Part shown: piece by piece, positions 14,903 through 24,793 of the stretch
How the letters are laid out: the number at the start of each line of letters is the position of its first letter
How positions within the stretch are numbered: position 1 is the stretch's first letter
Origin: Amarolinea aalborgensis
Lineage (GTDB): Bacteria; Chloroflexota; Anaerolineae; SSC4; Amarolineaceae
NCBI RefSeq assembly: GCF_900491745.1
Contig: NZ_UETR01000008.1
Coordinates: 124,001-188,000 of the forward strand
Length of the DNA stretch: 64,000 nucleotides
Direction: 5' to 3'
Notes under the pieces: model-generated
What the model saw: the letters and a program-made list of their open reading frames with translations, nothing else
Told to the model about the DNA's origin: nothing
Database searches by the model: none
Program-made: the position numbers and the translations under genes

Positions 14903-16138
14903 CTAAGTACTGGTCTGTGTCCAGGACGATTCCAATTCGCTCAAAGTCCGCTCCAAAGCGAACCGGGCTTCGGCGGTCGCCTGCCCGGCTTCCGATAGAT
15001 TATGCCGCAGCGCAGAATCCTCCATCAATCTCTGAATTTGCGCTGCCAGCGCGCGCGATCCCTCGGGCGGAAAGGTGAGCCCATTCTCGCCTTCCACCAG
15101 TATCTCCTTGGTGCCCCCGGTCAGGGTGCCGATCAGCACCAGGCCAGCAGCCATCGCTTCCTGTGAGATGAGCGCCATCGGCTCCTCCCAGATCGATGGC
15201 AGGACCAGCGCGTCGTACTCTGCCAGGAAAGCGGGCAGTTGCGACCTCGGAATCGGCTTGTGGAACGTCACGCGGTCGGCAAGGGAGAACTCGGCAACCA
15301 TGCGGTGCAGTCGATCCTCATAATCAGGATGGCCGGCGCCTAGGATGTCAAGCGACACCGGCAAAGTAGGATGCGTTTGTGATAGCAGGCCCATCGCCTC
15401 GATCGCGGTGTGTACGCCTTTCTGCGGCAGCAGGCTGCCTACAAACACGACACGCAGCACTGCATCGTCTGCCGCGCGCTGCCGTGCAACTGCGGCCTGA
15501 CGATACGCGGCAATGTCAATGCCGTGATAGATGACGCGGTAGTGGTCGGTGTTTAGTCCTGCCTGGCGCAGTTGTTCCTTGGTGGCGAGGCTGCACACGG
15601 CGACGTGTTCCAAGCGAAGCTTGCAGGGAAGCCATTCTTCCTGCAAGAGCCACGCCACGGGCCCGCGCAGGACACGTAAGAACGTCCGTCCCAGTCGCCT
15701 ATTGCCATGGCTCGACCAATACGCCTCATGCGGGCTGGGGTCCATCGGCCACGCGTTGTTGAGGTAATAGGCAACCCGCGATCCCATCACTGTCTCCGCT
15801 TCAGCGGCTACTGACCACGATAGGTTCCACATTCCCCAAACGACAGCGAAATCCGGTTGGACTGCGGCGAGCACTTCGCGCACGGAATTGCGGTTGGCGC
15901 GCCGATCCGGAAGGTAGCGGAGTATCTGTTGGGGATGGTAGTAATGCACATCGCTCTGCAGGAATAGCCGCCGGAAAATGCCAGGTTCGTGCTCATCGGG
16001 CGTAGCGCCGTGTCTGCTGGTGAGCACATACACCTGGTGCCCTCGCCGCGCCAGATGGGTGGCAATCTCTTGGCAGAGGAGTTCGTAGCCACCGAGGTGA
16101 TGGGGCGGATAAAAGTTGGAGATGAAAAGAAGCTTCAT
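14903..16138 (-). CDS. family 4 glycosyltransferase
   Basis: 411 residues: MKLLFISNFYPPHHLGGYEL, RVIYHGIDIAAYR hinge, RVVFVGSLLPQKGVHTAIEA, and EEPMALISQEAMAAGLVLIG with the paired glutamates. Closest in layout to the 13664-14899 gene (equal length, GAGHPDYEDRL), so the pair probably arose by duplication. Its ATG overlaps the upstream methyltransferase stop (ATGA, 16135-16138). Confidence 0.9.
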   Translation of the reverse strand: MKLLFISNFYPPHHLGGYELLCQEIATHLARRGHQVYVLTSRHGATPDEHEPGIFRRLFLQSDVHYYHPQQILRYLPDRRANRNSVREVLAAVQPDFAVVWGMWNLSWSVAAEAETVMGSRVAYYLNNAWPMDPSPHEAYWSSHGNRRLGRTFLRVLRGPVAWLLQEEWLPCKLRLEHVAVCSLATKEQLRQAGLNTDHYRVIYHGIDIAAYRQAAVARQRAADDAVLRVVFVGSLLPQKGVHTAIEAMGLLSQTHPTLPVSLDILGAGHPDYEDRLHRMVAEFSLADRVTFHKPIPRSQLPAFLAEYDALVLPSIWEEPMALISQEAMAAGLVLIGTLTGGTKEILVEGENGLTFPPEGSRALAAQIQRLMEDSALRHNLSEAGQATAEARFALERTLSELESSWTQTST

Positions 16139-16836
16139 GCGCGCTCCGCGGGAAGTTCGCCGCGACCAAACATGGTGTAGGTCTGCTTGCCGATCAGCCC
16201 ATTCTCAACCGGGATCATGCCGGCTTCGCCGAAGAGCGCTTCATAGTCGTGCATTCTCATGAAGAAGGCCTGAGCCATATCATCGCTCTGCGTTAGCTCA
16301 TTGACGTACACCCATTGGCTGATACGCGCCAGGTTGGCAACGACTGCACAGATATCCTGGGGTGGCACATGCTGCAGGACGCGGTTGCAGACACAGAAAT
16401 CAAACGTGTTATCCGCAAAGGTCAGATCTTGCAAACTCACACATTGCAGATCGATGCCTGGAAAGTCGTTGCGAGCAATCTCCAAAGCAGCCTCTGAGAT
16501 GTCAGTACCCACTATGTACCGGACGCCACACTCCTGATAAAGAGAGAACAGACGTCCTGAGCCGCAGCCGGCATCCAGCAGGGAAACGGGCGCGTACCGC
16601 TTCAACACCTCACCCAACACTGCATGGTCGCCTCGTCCGCTGCCCCATTGAGCGTGGATGGCGGCTGCGTTGTTCTCCCAGAACTGCGCGATGAGTCGCT
16701 GACGCCATGTCGCCGGTAGCAGCCCCCTGTAAGCCAAAGCGTAAACACCTGCCTTCATTTGGGACATAAGCGCACCTTTCCAGCGTCCTGCCATGCGGCG
16801 ACCCCTTGTTAGTAGGTTCTTCTGCTTCTTCTCCAT
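16135..16836 (-). CDS. class I SAM-dependent methyltransferase
   Basis: 233 residues from the first start; an internal ATG at 16767 (MSQMKAGVY) is an alternative. The SAM loop VSLLDAGCGSGRLFSLY, acidic GTDISEAALEIA, and the FDFCVCNRVLQHVPPQD segment define a Methyltransf_11-type enzyme. The LQHVPP motif is common in enzymes modifying small or lipid-linked substrates. It lies between the GT4 trio and the aminotransferase gene and is probably a glycan-decorating O-methyltransferase. Confidence 0.85.
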   Translation of the reverse strand: MEKKQKNLLTRGRRMAGRWKGALMSQMKAGVYALAYRGLLPATWRQRLIAQFWENNAAAIHAQWGSGRGDHAVLGEVLKRYAPVSLLDAGCGSGRLFSLYQECGVRYIVGTDISEAALEIARNDFPGIDLQCVSLQDLTFADNTFDFCVCNRVLQHVPPQDICAVVANLARISQWVYVNELTQSDDMAQAFFMRMHDYEALFGEAGMIPVENGLIGKQTYTMFGRGELPAERA

Positions 16837-16854
16837 GTTTCGTATCCTGTGTCT

Positions 16855-18066
16855 TCATCTGCGATAGCCGGCTAAAACCTTGCGGACTGCTTCGATGACG
16901 TCAGCCGCGTCCTGTTCACTTATGCACGGGGTCAAAGGTAACGAAAGGATACTTTCCCCCACGGACGCAGCCGCTGGAAAGTCCTCTGGCTCATATCCAA
17001 AAGTGTCCCGATAGTAGGGGTGCATGTGCAGCGCCCGGTAGTGCAAAGCCGCGCCAATATTCTCGGCTAACAGGCTGTCGATGATCTGATTGCGGGACAC
17101 CCGGAAGTGCGCCAAGTCAAGCACCAGCACGTAAAGGTGCAGGCCATGCCGGTTAAGACCATCGCCAGGCCGTGGCTGGAGTCTGACGCCCGGTATCTCT
17201 GCGAATGCCTCATCGTACACGCGAGCATAACGCTCACGAGTCAGGAGACCGTCTTCAACGCGCCGCAGTTGGTGGATGCCCAGTGAGGCAAGAAGGTCGG
17301 GCATGTTGTACTTGTAGCCGGGGTAGATGGCGTCGCTGAGCATGAGCCGGCGTGACGCGTAGCGCTGCCAGGCATGCCGGCTGAGCCCGTGCAGCCGATA
17401 GACGGCGATACGCTCGGCCATGGCATCGTCGTCGGTGGTCACCATACCGCCCTCGGCCGTAGTAAGGTTCTTGTTGGCATAGAAGCTAAAACATGCCAGA
17501 TTGCCCAGGTTGCCGATCAGGCGACCGTTGTAGCGTGCTCCGACAGCGTGTGCAGCGTCTTCAACCAGCGTCAAATTGTGTTGGCGGGCGATCTCCATGA
17601 TCTCGGCCATTTGGCATGGGAGACCGCCGAAATGAACGACAATTATCGCACGCGTGCGACCGGTGATTGCCCGTTCGATGTTCTCCGGGGCAATGTTAAG
17701 TGTTGCAGGATCAATATCCGCGAACACCGGCCGCGCCCCAGCATGGATGGCTACGTTGGCAGTCGCTGCGAATGTCAATGGAGAGGTGATGACTTCGTCG
17801 CCAGGTTTGATGCCGGCTGCCAAGAGGCTAAGGTGCAACGCTGCGGTGGCCGAATTGACGGCCAGCGCGTGTTTGCAGCCCACATATTCGGCGAACATCT
17901 GCTCAAACCGGAGCGCTTTTGGCCCGGTGCCAATCCATCCGGAGCGCAGCGTATCGAGCACCTCACGCTCTTCCTCTTCGCCCAGGCAAGGCTTGCCGAA
18001 GACAAGAAAACTGTCGCGCACCGGCTGCCCACCATCTATTGCCAACGACGCTGTCATCCTTATCAC
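16855..18066 (-). CDS. DegT/DnrJ/EryC1/StrS-family PLP aminotransferase
   Basis: 403 residues. PLP sites are all visible: VNSATAALHLSL (phosphate), LVEDAAHAVGA with the ring-stacking Asp (about 170), and the Schiff-base Lys in FSFYANKNLTTAEGG (about 199). The opening FGKPCLGEEEEREVLDTLRS is the usual sugar-aminotransferase start. It converts a keto-sugar nucleotide to an amino sugar for the polymer. The start is GTG at 18066 (GTGA overlap with the upstream GT2) or ATG at 18057. No dehydratase or epimerase supplying its substrate is in the window. Confidence 0.92.
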   Translation of the reverse strand: MIRMTASLAIDGGQPVRDSFLVFGKPCLGEEEEREVLDTLRSGWIGTGPKALRFEQMFAEYVGCKHALAVNSATAALHLSLLAAGIKPGDEVITSPLTFAATANVAIHAGARPVFADIDPATLNIAPENIERAITGRTRAIIVVHFGGLPCQMAEIMEIARQHNLTLVEDAAHAVGARYNGRLIGNLGNLACFSFYANKNLTTAEGGMVTTDDDAMAERIAVYRLHGLSRHAWQRYASRRLMLSDAIYPGYKYNMPDLLASLGIHQLRRVEDGLLTRERYARVYDEAFAEIPGVRLQPRPGDGLNRHGLHLYVLVLDLAHFRVSRNQIIDSLLAENIGAALHYRALHMHPYYRDTFGYEPEDFPAAASVGESILSLPLTPCISEQDAADVIEAVRKVLAGYRR

Positions 18067-19295
18067 ACTCTTTGTGGGTCCTGGTTACTGCTGGCTCGGG
18101 TAAGAGATTTGATCCGGCGCACAGCAGTTGAACCGAGGTACAGCTTGAGCAATCGGCGAACCACAGAAGGAGACACCAGCCTCGGATTGTGCTTGATTGC
18201 TCGCAACAAATATCCACGCGCTTCCTGCCAACAGCCAGCCTGGTCGCTGAGCATGGCCAGGGCCAGATAGGTGTTGCCGTAAGCTTCGCCTTTCAATGAC
18301 TGCACTGGCGTGATGGCGGAGGCAAAAAGGATATCCAGCCGCCGCAGCATCTCTGCGCCGTTAGCAGCGATGTCCACCTGCGTGGCCTCGCCGCGGTAGC
18401 CGCGTGGCTGGTCGCCCAGAGCTAGTTCGTAGAAGGTGTCCAGGCGTTGCAATAGGCCCGGCTCGGTCTCGACGGCCTGCTGGAGGTAACGCCAACCCTC
18501 ATCTGTCTCCTGCTGAGCGATGTAGCCAAAGGCAGCGGCGCGGTACGCAAAGGCATAGCCGCGGCGTTTATCAGGATGCCAGAATGCGGGGTTTCCTTCC
18601 GGTGGCCCCAAATACTTCGTCAACACAGCCACAGCATTCGCGTGCATACGGGCTGCATTGGTGGACATGCTACCTGGGTAAACCCGATAACGGGCCAACG
18701 GAAGGGGCACACAAAGCATTCTTCCTCGCTCGCTGACACGGAACCAGAGGTCCCAGTCTTCTTCGCTGGTGAGACTCTCGTCAAATTGGCCGACTTCCCG
18801 GACTACACGGGCTCGCACTAGCGCTGCATGGACGGGAAAGAACCCACCCTCAAGGTTGTGTGTTCGGAATTCGGATCCTGCAGTGCAATGGCCGCCTACT
18901 TTCGGCAGATGCTGCCCGGTCGAGTCGGAATAACTACACAACGTGTAAACACCGACTAAATCAGGACTGGAAGCCAAGGCTTCAATACACCGCGCCAGGA
19001 AATCGATTTCCCACTCATCATCTGCGTCAAGAAAAGCCAGGTATGCGCCTTGCGCCGCCTGGATGCCGGAGTTGCGCGCCGCCGACAACCCTCGATTTTC
19101 TTGATAGATGTAGCGGATGCGCAGGTCGATGAACTGCGCCGCTACTTCCGGCGTGTTGTCGGTGGAACCGTCGTCCACGATGATGGCTTCCCAGTCGGCG
19201 AATGTCTGGGCCAGGACGCTGCGCAGCGCGTACGGCAGGTAGTGGGCGTGGTTATAGCAGGGGATGATGACACTGACACTGGGCATCGACATCAT
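18063..19295 (-). CDS. family 2 glycosyltransferase with C-terminal helical extension
   Basis: About 410 residues. Motifs of GT-A inverting enzymes: VSVIIPCYNHAHYL, IIVDDGSTDNTPEV, NRGLSAARNSGI and AYLAFLDADDEW. A later TSEEDWDLWFR supplies the acceptor-side acidic pair. The last about 150 residues are helical and TPR-like (FAYRAAAFGYIAQQETDEGW), a layout repeated in the GT2 at 22275-23534. I chose the ATG at 19295, after AGGTCGGAA; an upstream ATG at 19337 is possible. Confidence 0.88.
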   Translation of the reverse strand: MMSMPSVSVIIPCYNHAHYLPYALRSVLAQTFADWEAIIVDDGSTDNTPEVAAQFIDLRIRYIYQENRGLSAARNSGIQAAQGAYLAFLDADDEWEIDFLARCIEALASSPDLVGVYTLCSYSDSTGQHLPKVGGHCTAGSEFRTHNLEGGFFPVHAALVRARVVREVGQFDESLTSEEDWDLWFRVSERGRMLCVPLPLARYRVYPGSMSTNAARMHANAVAVLTKYLGPPEGNPAFWHPDKRRGYAFAYRAAAFGYIAQQETDEGWRYLQQAVETEPGLLQRLDTFYELALGDQPRGYRGEATQVDIAANGAEMLRRLDILFASAITPVQSLKGEAYGNTYLALAMLSDQAGCWQEARGYLLRAIKHNPRLVSPSVVRRLLKLYLGSTAVRRIKSLTRASSNQDPQRV

Positions 19296-19337
19296 TTCCG
19301 ACCTAGAGAAGATAGCCGGGCCGGTTTCTACTCGCAT

Positions 19338-20822
19338 CTAAATACGACGTCTCGTCTTTGTCAATTGGAAAAGAACGACAGATCCAATCACCACGAAGGC
19401 CAGTAGCACACTAACAAGCAAGGGCGTAACATTGGTCGTCTGGCTACGTGGCTCTTGTGCATTGAAGGCAGTCGGAACACTTGCTTCAGCAATTGCTGCC
19501 ACAGTGGTAGAGTATTCCAAAGTGGCTGTCGCTTCAACCACACCCATCTCCTGGCTTGCGGGAGTATTCGCAGACTCTTGGGGAACGGCAACCGGCTCCA
19601 CGGCAGGCGCATCGGCGATAGCACTTCGTGCCCAGATTTCGTGATCGCGAGCAGCAAATACCATAAAGTTCAGGTGATTGCCGAGAGTTGTGACAAGCCG
19701 CGGAGAATGCGCATGCTTCTCCATCAGCAATTGCGGAGACGACCAATGGTCTCCGACCCACTCAAGATGATAAGCTCTGGCTTCGCCACTTACGTCTCCG
19801 AACGAATTTACCATATGCAGGACACCGGCGCTGTCTGTGGCAAAGCCATAGCCGCCTGTGTCGCCGCTGGCAGATTCGAACTGCGGGAACAGCAGCGCCG
19901 GTTCTGACCATGTGTCCCCACCATCCTGAGACCACTGGTACCATCTCCCATCAGGGTAACCGATGTTGCGACCATACACCAGGTGAACATTGCCTTGCGA
20001 GTCCACTGCAATATCCGATGCACCGAAGCGGGGAGTTGCTATCTCTTCCTTTTTGGACCAAGTTTCGCCTCCATCGTCAGATCGCGCATACCAGACCGAC
20101 CAGAAATTCCAGTTCACCTCAGCCGCTGTTTGGAACCACGTCATGTGAATAGTTTCAGGAGATGACAAGGCCAACTGGACGCCGCCAATTGCGTACTGTT
20201 CGGTATTGGCAACTGTATCAATCTGCACAAGGTCGGTCCATGCAGCCTCCCTTTCCGCGAGGCTCAGATAGCTGACGGTAAAAAGGTCTGATCGGACTGC
20301 GACATGGAGCTTGCCATTGGCGTCTTGCGAGATATCTGCAATGGGTGTTGGTCCTCTGAGTACGGGAGATGTCTGCCATGATCGCGGATCGCCGGCAGCA
20401 GTGGCGTGTGCAGTGCTGAGATATAACGTCTGCTCATCGTTCCAGAGTACTTGCAAGTAACCGTCACGATCGACAACCACACCATCCAGCGTAATGCTCG
20501 TCCTGTTTGGACTAACGATGATGTCAGTAGCCACAGACCAAGAGTTATCATCGCTGCGTTGGTACATGATTGCCTGGTTACCCGGTCCCGCTTCGGTGTC
20601 GTACCATCCTTCAACGTAGAAGAGGTGAAGCGCGCCGGAGGAATCGCCGACACTCACCTGTGCGCTGGCGTTTTCGGCAACTTTGCTCGGAGATGACCAA
20701 ATAACAGACGATTGGGCAGAAACTTGAACTTCGAAGGTGATTAAACAAGCGAACACTGTCAATGCGTTGTAAAGCAGGCACATCCCAGATCGGACTGTAC
20801 AACTTTGTAGGTATCGTCTCAT
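19338..20822 (-). CDS. secreted, membrane-anchored BNR/sialidase-like beta-propeller protein
   Basis: About 494 residues. An N-terminal hydrophobic segment (YNALTVFACLITFEVQVSAQ) looks like a signal peptide. BNR/Asp-box repeats follow: ARSDDGGETWSKKEEI and WSQDGGDTWSEPALL, with further strands such as GALHLFYVEGW, LHVAVRSD and VHLVYGRNIG, fitting a six-bladed propeller. A Pro/Thr/Ala-rich stalk leads to a C-terminal membrane anchor (LLVSVLLAFVVIGSVVLFQL) ending in TKTRRRI. Asp-boxes are structural, and the arginine triad of true sialidases cannot be confirmed, so the activity is open. It is embedded between a GT39-type and a GT2 gene. Confidence 0.75.
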   Translation of the reverse strand: MRRYLQSCTVRSGMCLLYNALTVFACLITFEVQVSAQSSVIWSSPSKVAENASAQVSVGDSSGALHLFYVEGWYDTEAGPGNQAIMYQRSDDNSWSVATDIIVSPNRTSITLDGVVVDRDGYLQVLWNDEQTLYLSTAHATAAGDPRSWQTSPVLRGPTPIADISQDANGKLHVAVRSDLFTVSYLSLAEREAAWTDLVQIDTVANTEQYAIGGVQLALSSPETIHMTWFQTAAEVNWNFWSVWYARSDDGGETWSKKEEIATPRFGASDIAVDSQGNVHLVYGRNIGYPDGRWYQWSQDGGDTWSEPALLFPQFESASGDTGGYGFATDSAGVLHMVNSFGDVSGEARAYHLEWVGDHWSSPQLLMEKHAHSPRLVTTLGNHLNFMVFAARDHEIWARSAIADAPAVEPVAVPQESANTPASQEMGVVEATATLEYSTTVAAIAEASVPTAFNAQEPRSQTTNVTPLLVSVLLAFVVIGSVVLFQLTKTRRRI

Positions 20823-20826
20823 GATT

Positions 20827-22278
20827 TCAGTATCTTGGCACAAGTTCGTAAAGAAGATGCGCTGACTCCGATTGAGTTTTCAATTGAGGACCGATTACAT
20901 CAAAGCCCAAATGAGCGATTTCGTCTTGATATTGCTCATTTGATTTCCGTGATATTGCGAGAAAGATTGTCTGACCATGACAATCGGAAGTCAGATTCGT
21001 AATGTCACCATTGATCGGATGAAGATCCCGAATGAGGTCAGGACGATCAAAGAGGTGCGAAAAATAGAACTGATAGATCACAGTCTCATAACCCGGAGCG
21101 ATAAGAATACAGCTTTTTGCTCTTGATTCTTGTGCAATTTGATAAGCAACTTCTCTCCCGTTACTTTTGTTCCAGCGATAATAATCAGAGAGATGGGAGG
21201 CGGTTAGCATGAAAATGAGAGCAGTCAGCACACCTGTTGCGCCATAACCAAACGCGTTTGTTCGAGATAAGCCAGTTGATCGCGGTATATGAGAGAACAG
21301 TGTGACAAGTCCGATGGCTGTCAACATAGAAAAAACTGGAAGAAGATGCACAATTTGCCTGGGCGCAAACCAATAGCCCTTTATGTACACCGCGGCAATA
21401 ATAATGGGAATTTGAATCATTGTGGCTACAACAGTCGCGACAATGATTCTATCACGAAGCCTAAGTGACAGTAGGCCTATGATTCCTAACAACCCAAGAA
21501 CAACACCCAAGGGCGTCAAGTCCCAACCGATTCCGCGCGCAATCGAATCAAACAACGAGCCGCCAAACTCCAACACAAGAAATGGCATTTTGGGCCGATC
21601 AAAGTACAAATATCCAGGAAGGAACATCGCGAAAATGACAATGGACAACACTGCCAACTGGAGAACATTCCTCTTTGTTCTTCTATCCCGCAAATCGAGT
21701 AAGAGATACACATAACCGTTTAGCAATGACAGAAGCACAAATGGATGAAAGTATGCACCTATCGACGTAATCACCGCAGTAACAAGGAATCCAGTCACGG
21801 ACGGCTTAGCCAAACCCTTAAGCAACAGATACGTTGACAAAAGATAAAAGAAAACAAGAGATGAGTAGAATCGTACTTCTTGCGAATAGTGGATGTGTGT
21901 CACTGATATTCCAAGTAACACTGCAGCAATTAGCCCTTCATTCGGCCTATTGCAAGACTTCAGAAATGAAAACACAAGACTGATTGCCAACATGCCCCAA
22001 AAAACCGAAGGCAAACGCAAGACGAACTCTGTTATACCCAATGAACTGGCTAGACGAGTCACGAGGTAATCAAGAGGCATCGCCATAACGTGAGTTCGCT
22101 CAATCTCGATCATGTCTTCGATTGAAGATGCTAAGGCTGCCAGCACTTGACCAGCTTCGTCATTCCAGAGACTGTCAAATCCTAATTGGAAAAGCCGGAG
22201 TGCAAATCCGAGCAGTATGATGCTGCTGGCACCAATCCGATAGCGGTTTTCACGTGTTAGCTCTATGCGGTCGTTCAT
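20827..22278 (-). CDS. GT39/ArnT-like integral membrane glycosyltransferase
   Basis: 483 residues with about 10-11 membrane segments. The first loop LGFDSLWNDEAGQVLAALA has the Asp-Glu pair that is catalytic in the PMT/ArnT family. The HIHYSQEVRFYSSLVFFYLL segment is the usual second landmark. The C-terminal about 90 residues are soluble. Such enzymes use polyprenyl-phosphate sugars outside the membrane. It overlaps the upstream GT2 by 4 bp. Base composition is clearly more AT-rich than in the flanking 9-19 kb. Confidence 0.85.
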   Translation of the reverse strand: MNDRIELTRENRYRIGASSIILLGFALRLFQLGFDSLWNDEAGQVLAALASSIEDMIEIERTHVMAMPLDYLVTRLASSLGITEFVLRLPSVFWGMLAISLVFSFLKSCNRPNEGLIAAVLLGISVTHIHYSQEVRFYSSLVFFYLLSTYLLLKGLAKPSVTGFLVTAVITSIGAYFHPFVLLSLLNGYVYLLLDLRDRRTKRNVLQLAVLSIVIFAMFLPGYLYFDRPKMPFLVLEFGGSLFDSIARGIGWDLTPLGVVLGLLGIIGLLSLRLRDRIIVATVVATMIQIPIIIAAVYIKGYWFAPRQIVHLLPVFSMLTAIGLVTLFSHIPRSTGLSRTNAFGYGATGVLTALIFMLTASHLSDYYRWNKSNGREVAYQIAQESRAKSCILIAPGYETVIYQFYFSHLFDRPDLIRDLHPINGDITNLTSDCHGQTIFLAISRKSNEQYQDEIAHLGFDVIGPQLKTQSESAHLLYELVPRY

Positions 22279-23534
22279 TGAGGCACGCTATCGTCGCTGA
22301 ATAAGTCCGCCTTGAGTCCAAACCCAGAATGAAAACTGGCAAAAACACTAACTAGGCGCATACCAAGCAGAATACGCAAGACCCAAAATGCATTCTGCAC
22401 AACCCATGAAAGTGTTGGGTTCGTCGCAATGGAACGCCACAGATATTGACGGCCAAGCTTAGTCATACCGGCATCTTGACTTGACATTCCATATGCAATT
22501 CTTGCAAGGCTCATGAGAGCAAATGCGGCTGTTATGCGATACGGCGTTGCAGAGGAGAATATATTCCTCTGCAACATACAAGATAAGTTCTGTTCAGCTC
22601 TATCGAACCGAAATCCTATGATTTTCTCTGAGCCAAGAAAACCATTGCCACAAAATGCGATAGCATAGTAAGTCTCAAAGAGATACTGAATGGAAGGGTC
22701 ATTTTGTACTGCATCCTGAAATGCTTGACCCGCAGACACACAATCATCCTCCAACAGCGCGTTGAGTGCCATAAGCCAGTATATCCGACCATATGCGCGT
22801 TTTTTGACATCATCGGATATAACCGACTCCCGCGAGATATCATTAAGAGCGCGAATACGCCACTGGATGATGCGTGCATTCTGACGATGCGTCAAACTAT
22901 TCTCGTGAACACGGACGTATGTAAGTGGGGTCTCTACACAGCCAAACTCATATCCCAAATGAGCGATTCTAAGCCAATTCAGCCAGTCGTCGTTAATTTC
23001 AGGCGTAACATCAAACCCACCTATGGCATTATAGCATTCATGTTTCCAGAGAATACATGAGGAATTGAAAGGAATATCAATAAGCAGTCTTGAAAAGATA
23101 TTACCAGTCCAAGGCTGCCAGCCACTTGCTTGTCTGATCTGTTCCCCATGATTGTCTATCGGCAACCAGTTGGTGTGGACTGCACCTAGTTCTGGGTGTT
23201 GCTCAAAAACATGTATGCAAGAAGACAACATGTCTTTGTGCCAGACATCATCTGCATCGAGAAATGCAAGATAGTCGCCGTGGGATAGCTTTAGTCCGTT
23301 ATTGCGCGCAGTAGCCGGTCCTTGGTTAGGCTGGTAATGATATCGTACTTCAGAATATGACGTGGCTACTTCTCTGGTTCGATCCACTGAGCCATCATCA
23401 ATAAGTATTACCTCGAAGTCCTTGAGACTCTGCGCAAATACGCTATCTAGAGTAGCCCGAAGGAACCGCTCAGCGTTGAAAGCAGGAATGATCACGGAAA
23501 CCATGGGGTTACTTTGAGAAATGTTTCTTGCCAT
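22275..23534 (-). CDS. family 2 glycosyltransferase with C-terminal helical extension
   Basis: 419 residues: MVSVIIPAFNAERFLRATLD, VILIDDGSVDRTREVA, NQGPATARNNGL, DYLAFLDADDVWHKDM and EINDDWLNWLR. The C-terminal third is helical, as in the GT2 at 18063-19295, so the two are probably paralogues with different specificity. The start at 23534 overlaps the upstream GT4 by 26 bp; an ATG at 23504 just after that gene's stop is an alternative. Confidence 0.88.
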   Translation of the reverse strand: MARNISQSNPMVSVIIPAFNAERFLRATLDSVFAQSLKDFEVILIDDGSVDRTREVATSYSEVRYHYQPNQGPATARNNGLKLSHGDYLAFLDADDVWHKDMLSSCIHVFEQHPELGAVHTNWLPIDNHGEQIRQASGWQPWTGNIFSRLLIDIPFNSSCILWKHECYNAIGGFDVTPEINDDWLNWLRIAHLGYEFGCVETPLTYVRVHENSLTHRQNARIIQWRIRALNDISRESVISDDVKKRAYGRIYWLMALNALLEDDCVSAGQAFQDAVQNDPSIQYLFETYYAIAFCGNGFLGSEKIIGFRFDRAEQNLSCMLQRNIFSSATPYRITAAFALMSLARIAYGMSSQDAGMTKLGRQYLWRSIATNPTLSWVVQNAFWVLRILLGMRLVSVFASFHSGFGLKADLFSDDSVPQ

Positions 23535-24792
23535 CCGTCAGGGCCCTATTCTGGTTAATTGTATCCTGATAGGTTTGACTTAGCTTGTATCCAATCTGTT
23601 TCCAATCATATCGGCCCTCTACCAGTAATCGTCCCTGTTCAGCAATGCGATCCCTAAGCTGAGTGTTGGTTAGCAATAGCAAAACGCTCTCTGCAAAGGT
23701 TTCTGGACTATCTGCAATCAGGATATTTAGGCTATTTGTTGTATCTAGCCCTTCTGTCCCTACAGAAGTTGATACGACGGCCTTCTGCATTGCCATTGCC
23801 TCTAGAATCTTCAGTCTTGTTCCTCCTCCATTTAAGAGGGGTACTACGCAGAGCGCGGCTCGCTGAAGATAAGGGCGAACATCTGGTACTGTCCCCGTTA
23901 CAGATACGTTCGCTGGATACCGATGTTCAAGCTGCTTTACCTGCTCGGTTGGTCGAGTACCTACAATGATCAACCTAATGGTTGGTATACTCCGGATCAG
24001 AATTGGAAGTACTTGGGCACAGAAAAACGTGACTCCTTCGATGTTGGGTTGATAATCCATTGTGCCCGTGAAGACGATGCAATTCTCCTCAATCTCGGGC
24101 GATGTCTGATTGCAGAAGTAGGTGCAATCGACCCCATTTGGTATGAGGGTTATGTTGACAGAGCGCGATAGCTTGCGGAGGTAACTAGCATCAATAGCGG
24201 AGACTGCCAAGGCACTTTGGCTGGACTGGAGTACTCGATACTCATAATGTCGAGTACGGCTTTCTTCGATTTTGTGACCAATCCGAGCAGCAATGTTGTC
24301 AGTATGACGGGCTAGTCGCTGATAGTATTGACTGAATACATTATGCCAATCAACAACCAAAGGCACCGGTTTAGGGACCTTAACTAGAGCTGCAGCTAAT
24401 TGGCTTTGAGAGATATGCATAAGGTCAAAGTCCAAAGATTGGAGACGCAATAACTGGTGACGTATAATTGGCACGATTGGCTGAAGCTCCTGCGTCAACA
24501 GAGGTGGGCCTATTAACCGACGACTTAATCTTCTTACTGGGATACGATGTTGGAATGACCAATCCAGACGCCGTAGAAGAGTATTCGCGGGCTGGGGGGC
24601 ATGGTATGTTTCAATATCGCAGAAACACGAAAGCTCATGAGCCCGAAGTAAGTCATTTTCGGTATACAGGGGCATTAGTAACGTGACGGCATGTTCTCGA
24701 GCCAGCTCTTTCGACAAGTAAAAATCTCGTGTCTCGGAACCTGATCCGGCTGACGAAGGAACCGAGCTAGACACAACAAGAATTCGAGCCAT
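23509..24792 (-). CDS. family 4 glycosyltransferase
   Basis: About 427 residues starting MARILVVSSSVPSSAGSGSE. It has a long hinge (LIPNGVDCTYF), the donor domain IVFTGTMDYQPNIEGVTFFC and GGGTRLKILEAMAMQKAVVS. The C-terminal tail RLLVEGRYDWKQIGYKLSQTY belongs to the same subgroup as the 10530-11744 protein. I chose the ATG at 24792, two bases after the stop of the upstream acyltransferase gene. AT-rich relative to the first GT4 group. Confidence 0.9.
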   Translation of the reverse strand: MARILVVSSSVPSSAGSGSETRDFYLSKELAREHAVTLLMPLYTENDLLRAHELSCFCDIETYHAPQPANTLLRRLDWSFQHRIPVRRLSRRLIGPPLLTQELQPIVPIIRHQLLRLQSLDFDLMHISQSQLAAALVKVPKPVPLVVDWHNVFSQYYQRLARHTDNIAARIGHKIEESRTRHYEYRVLQSSQSALAVSAIDASYLRKLSRSVNITLIPNGVDCTYFCNQTSPEIEENCIVFTGTMDYQPNIEGVTFFCAQVLPILIRSIPTIRLIIVGTRPTEQVKQLEHRYPANVSVTGTVPDVRPYLQRAALCVVPLLNGGGTRLKILEAMAMQKAVVSTSVGTEGLDTTNSLNILIADSPETFAESVLLLLTNTQLRDRIAEQGRLLVEGRYDWKQIGYKLSQTYQDTINQNRALTDGKKHFSK

Positions 24793-24793
24793 A

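Noticed and set aside
19338..20822. Calling the BNR protein an active sialidase
   Set aside because: Asp-boxes are structural only; the catalytic Arg triad, Tyr/Glu and Asp could not be identified by eye.
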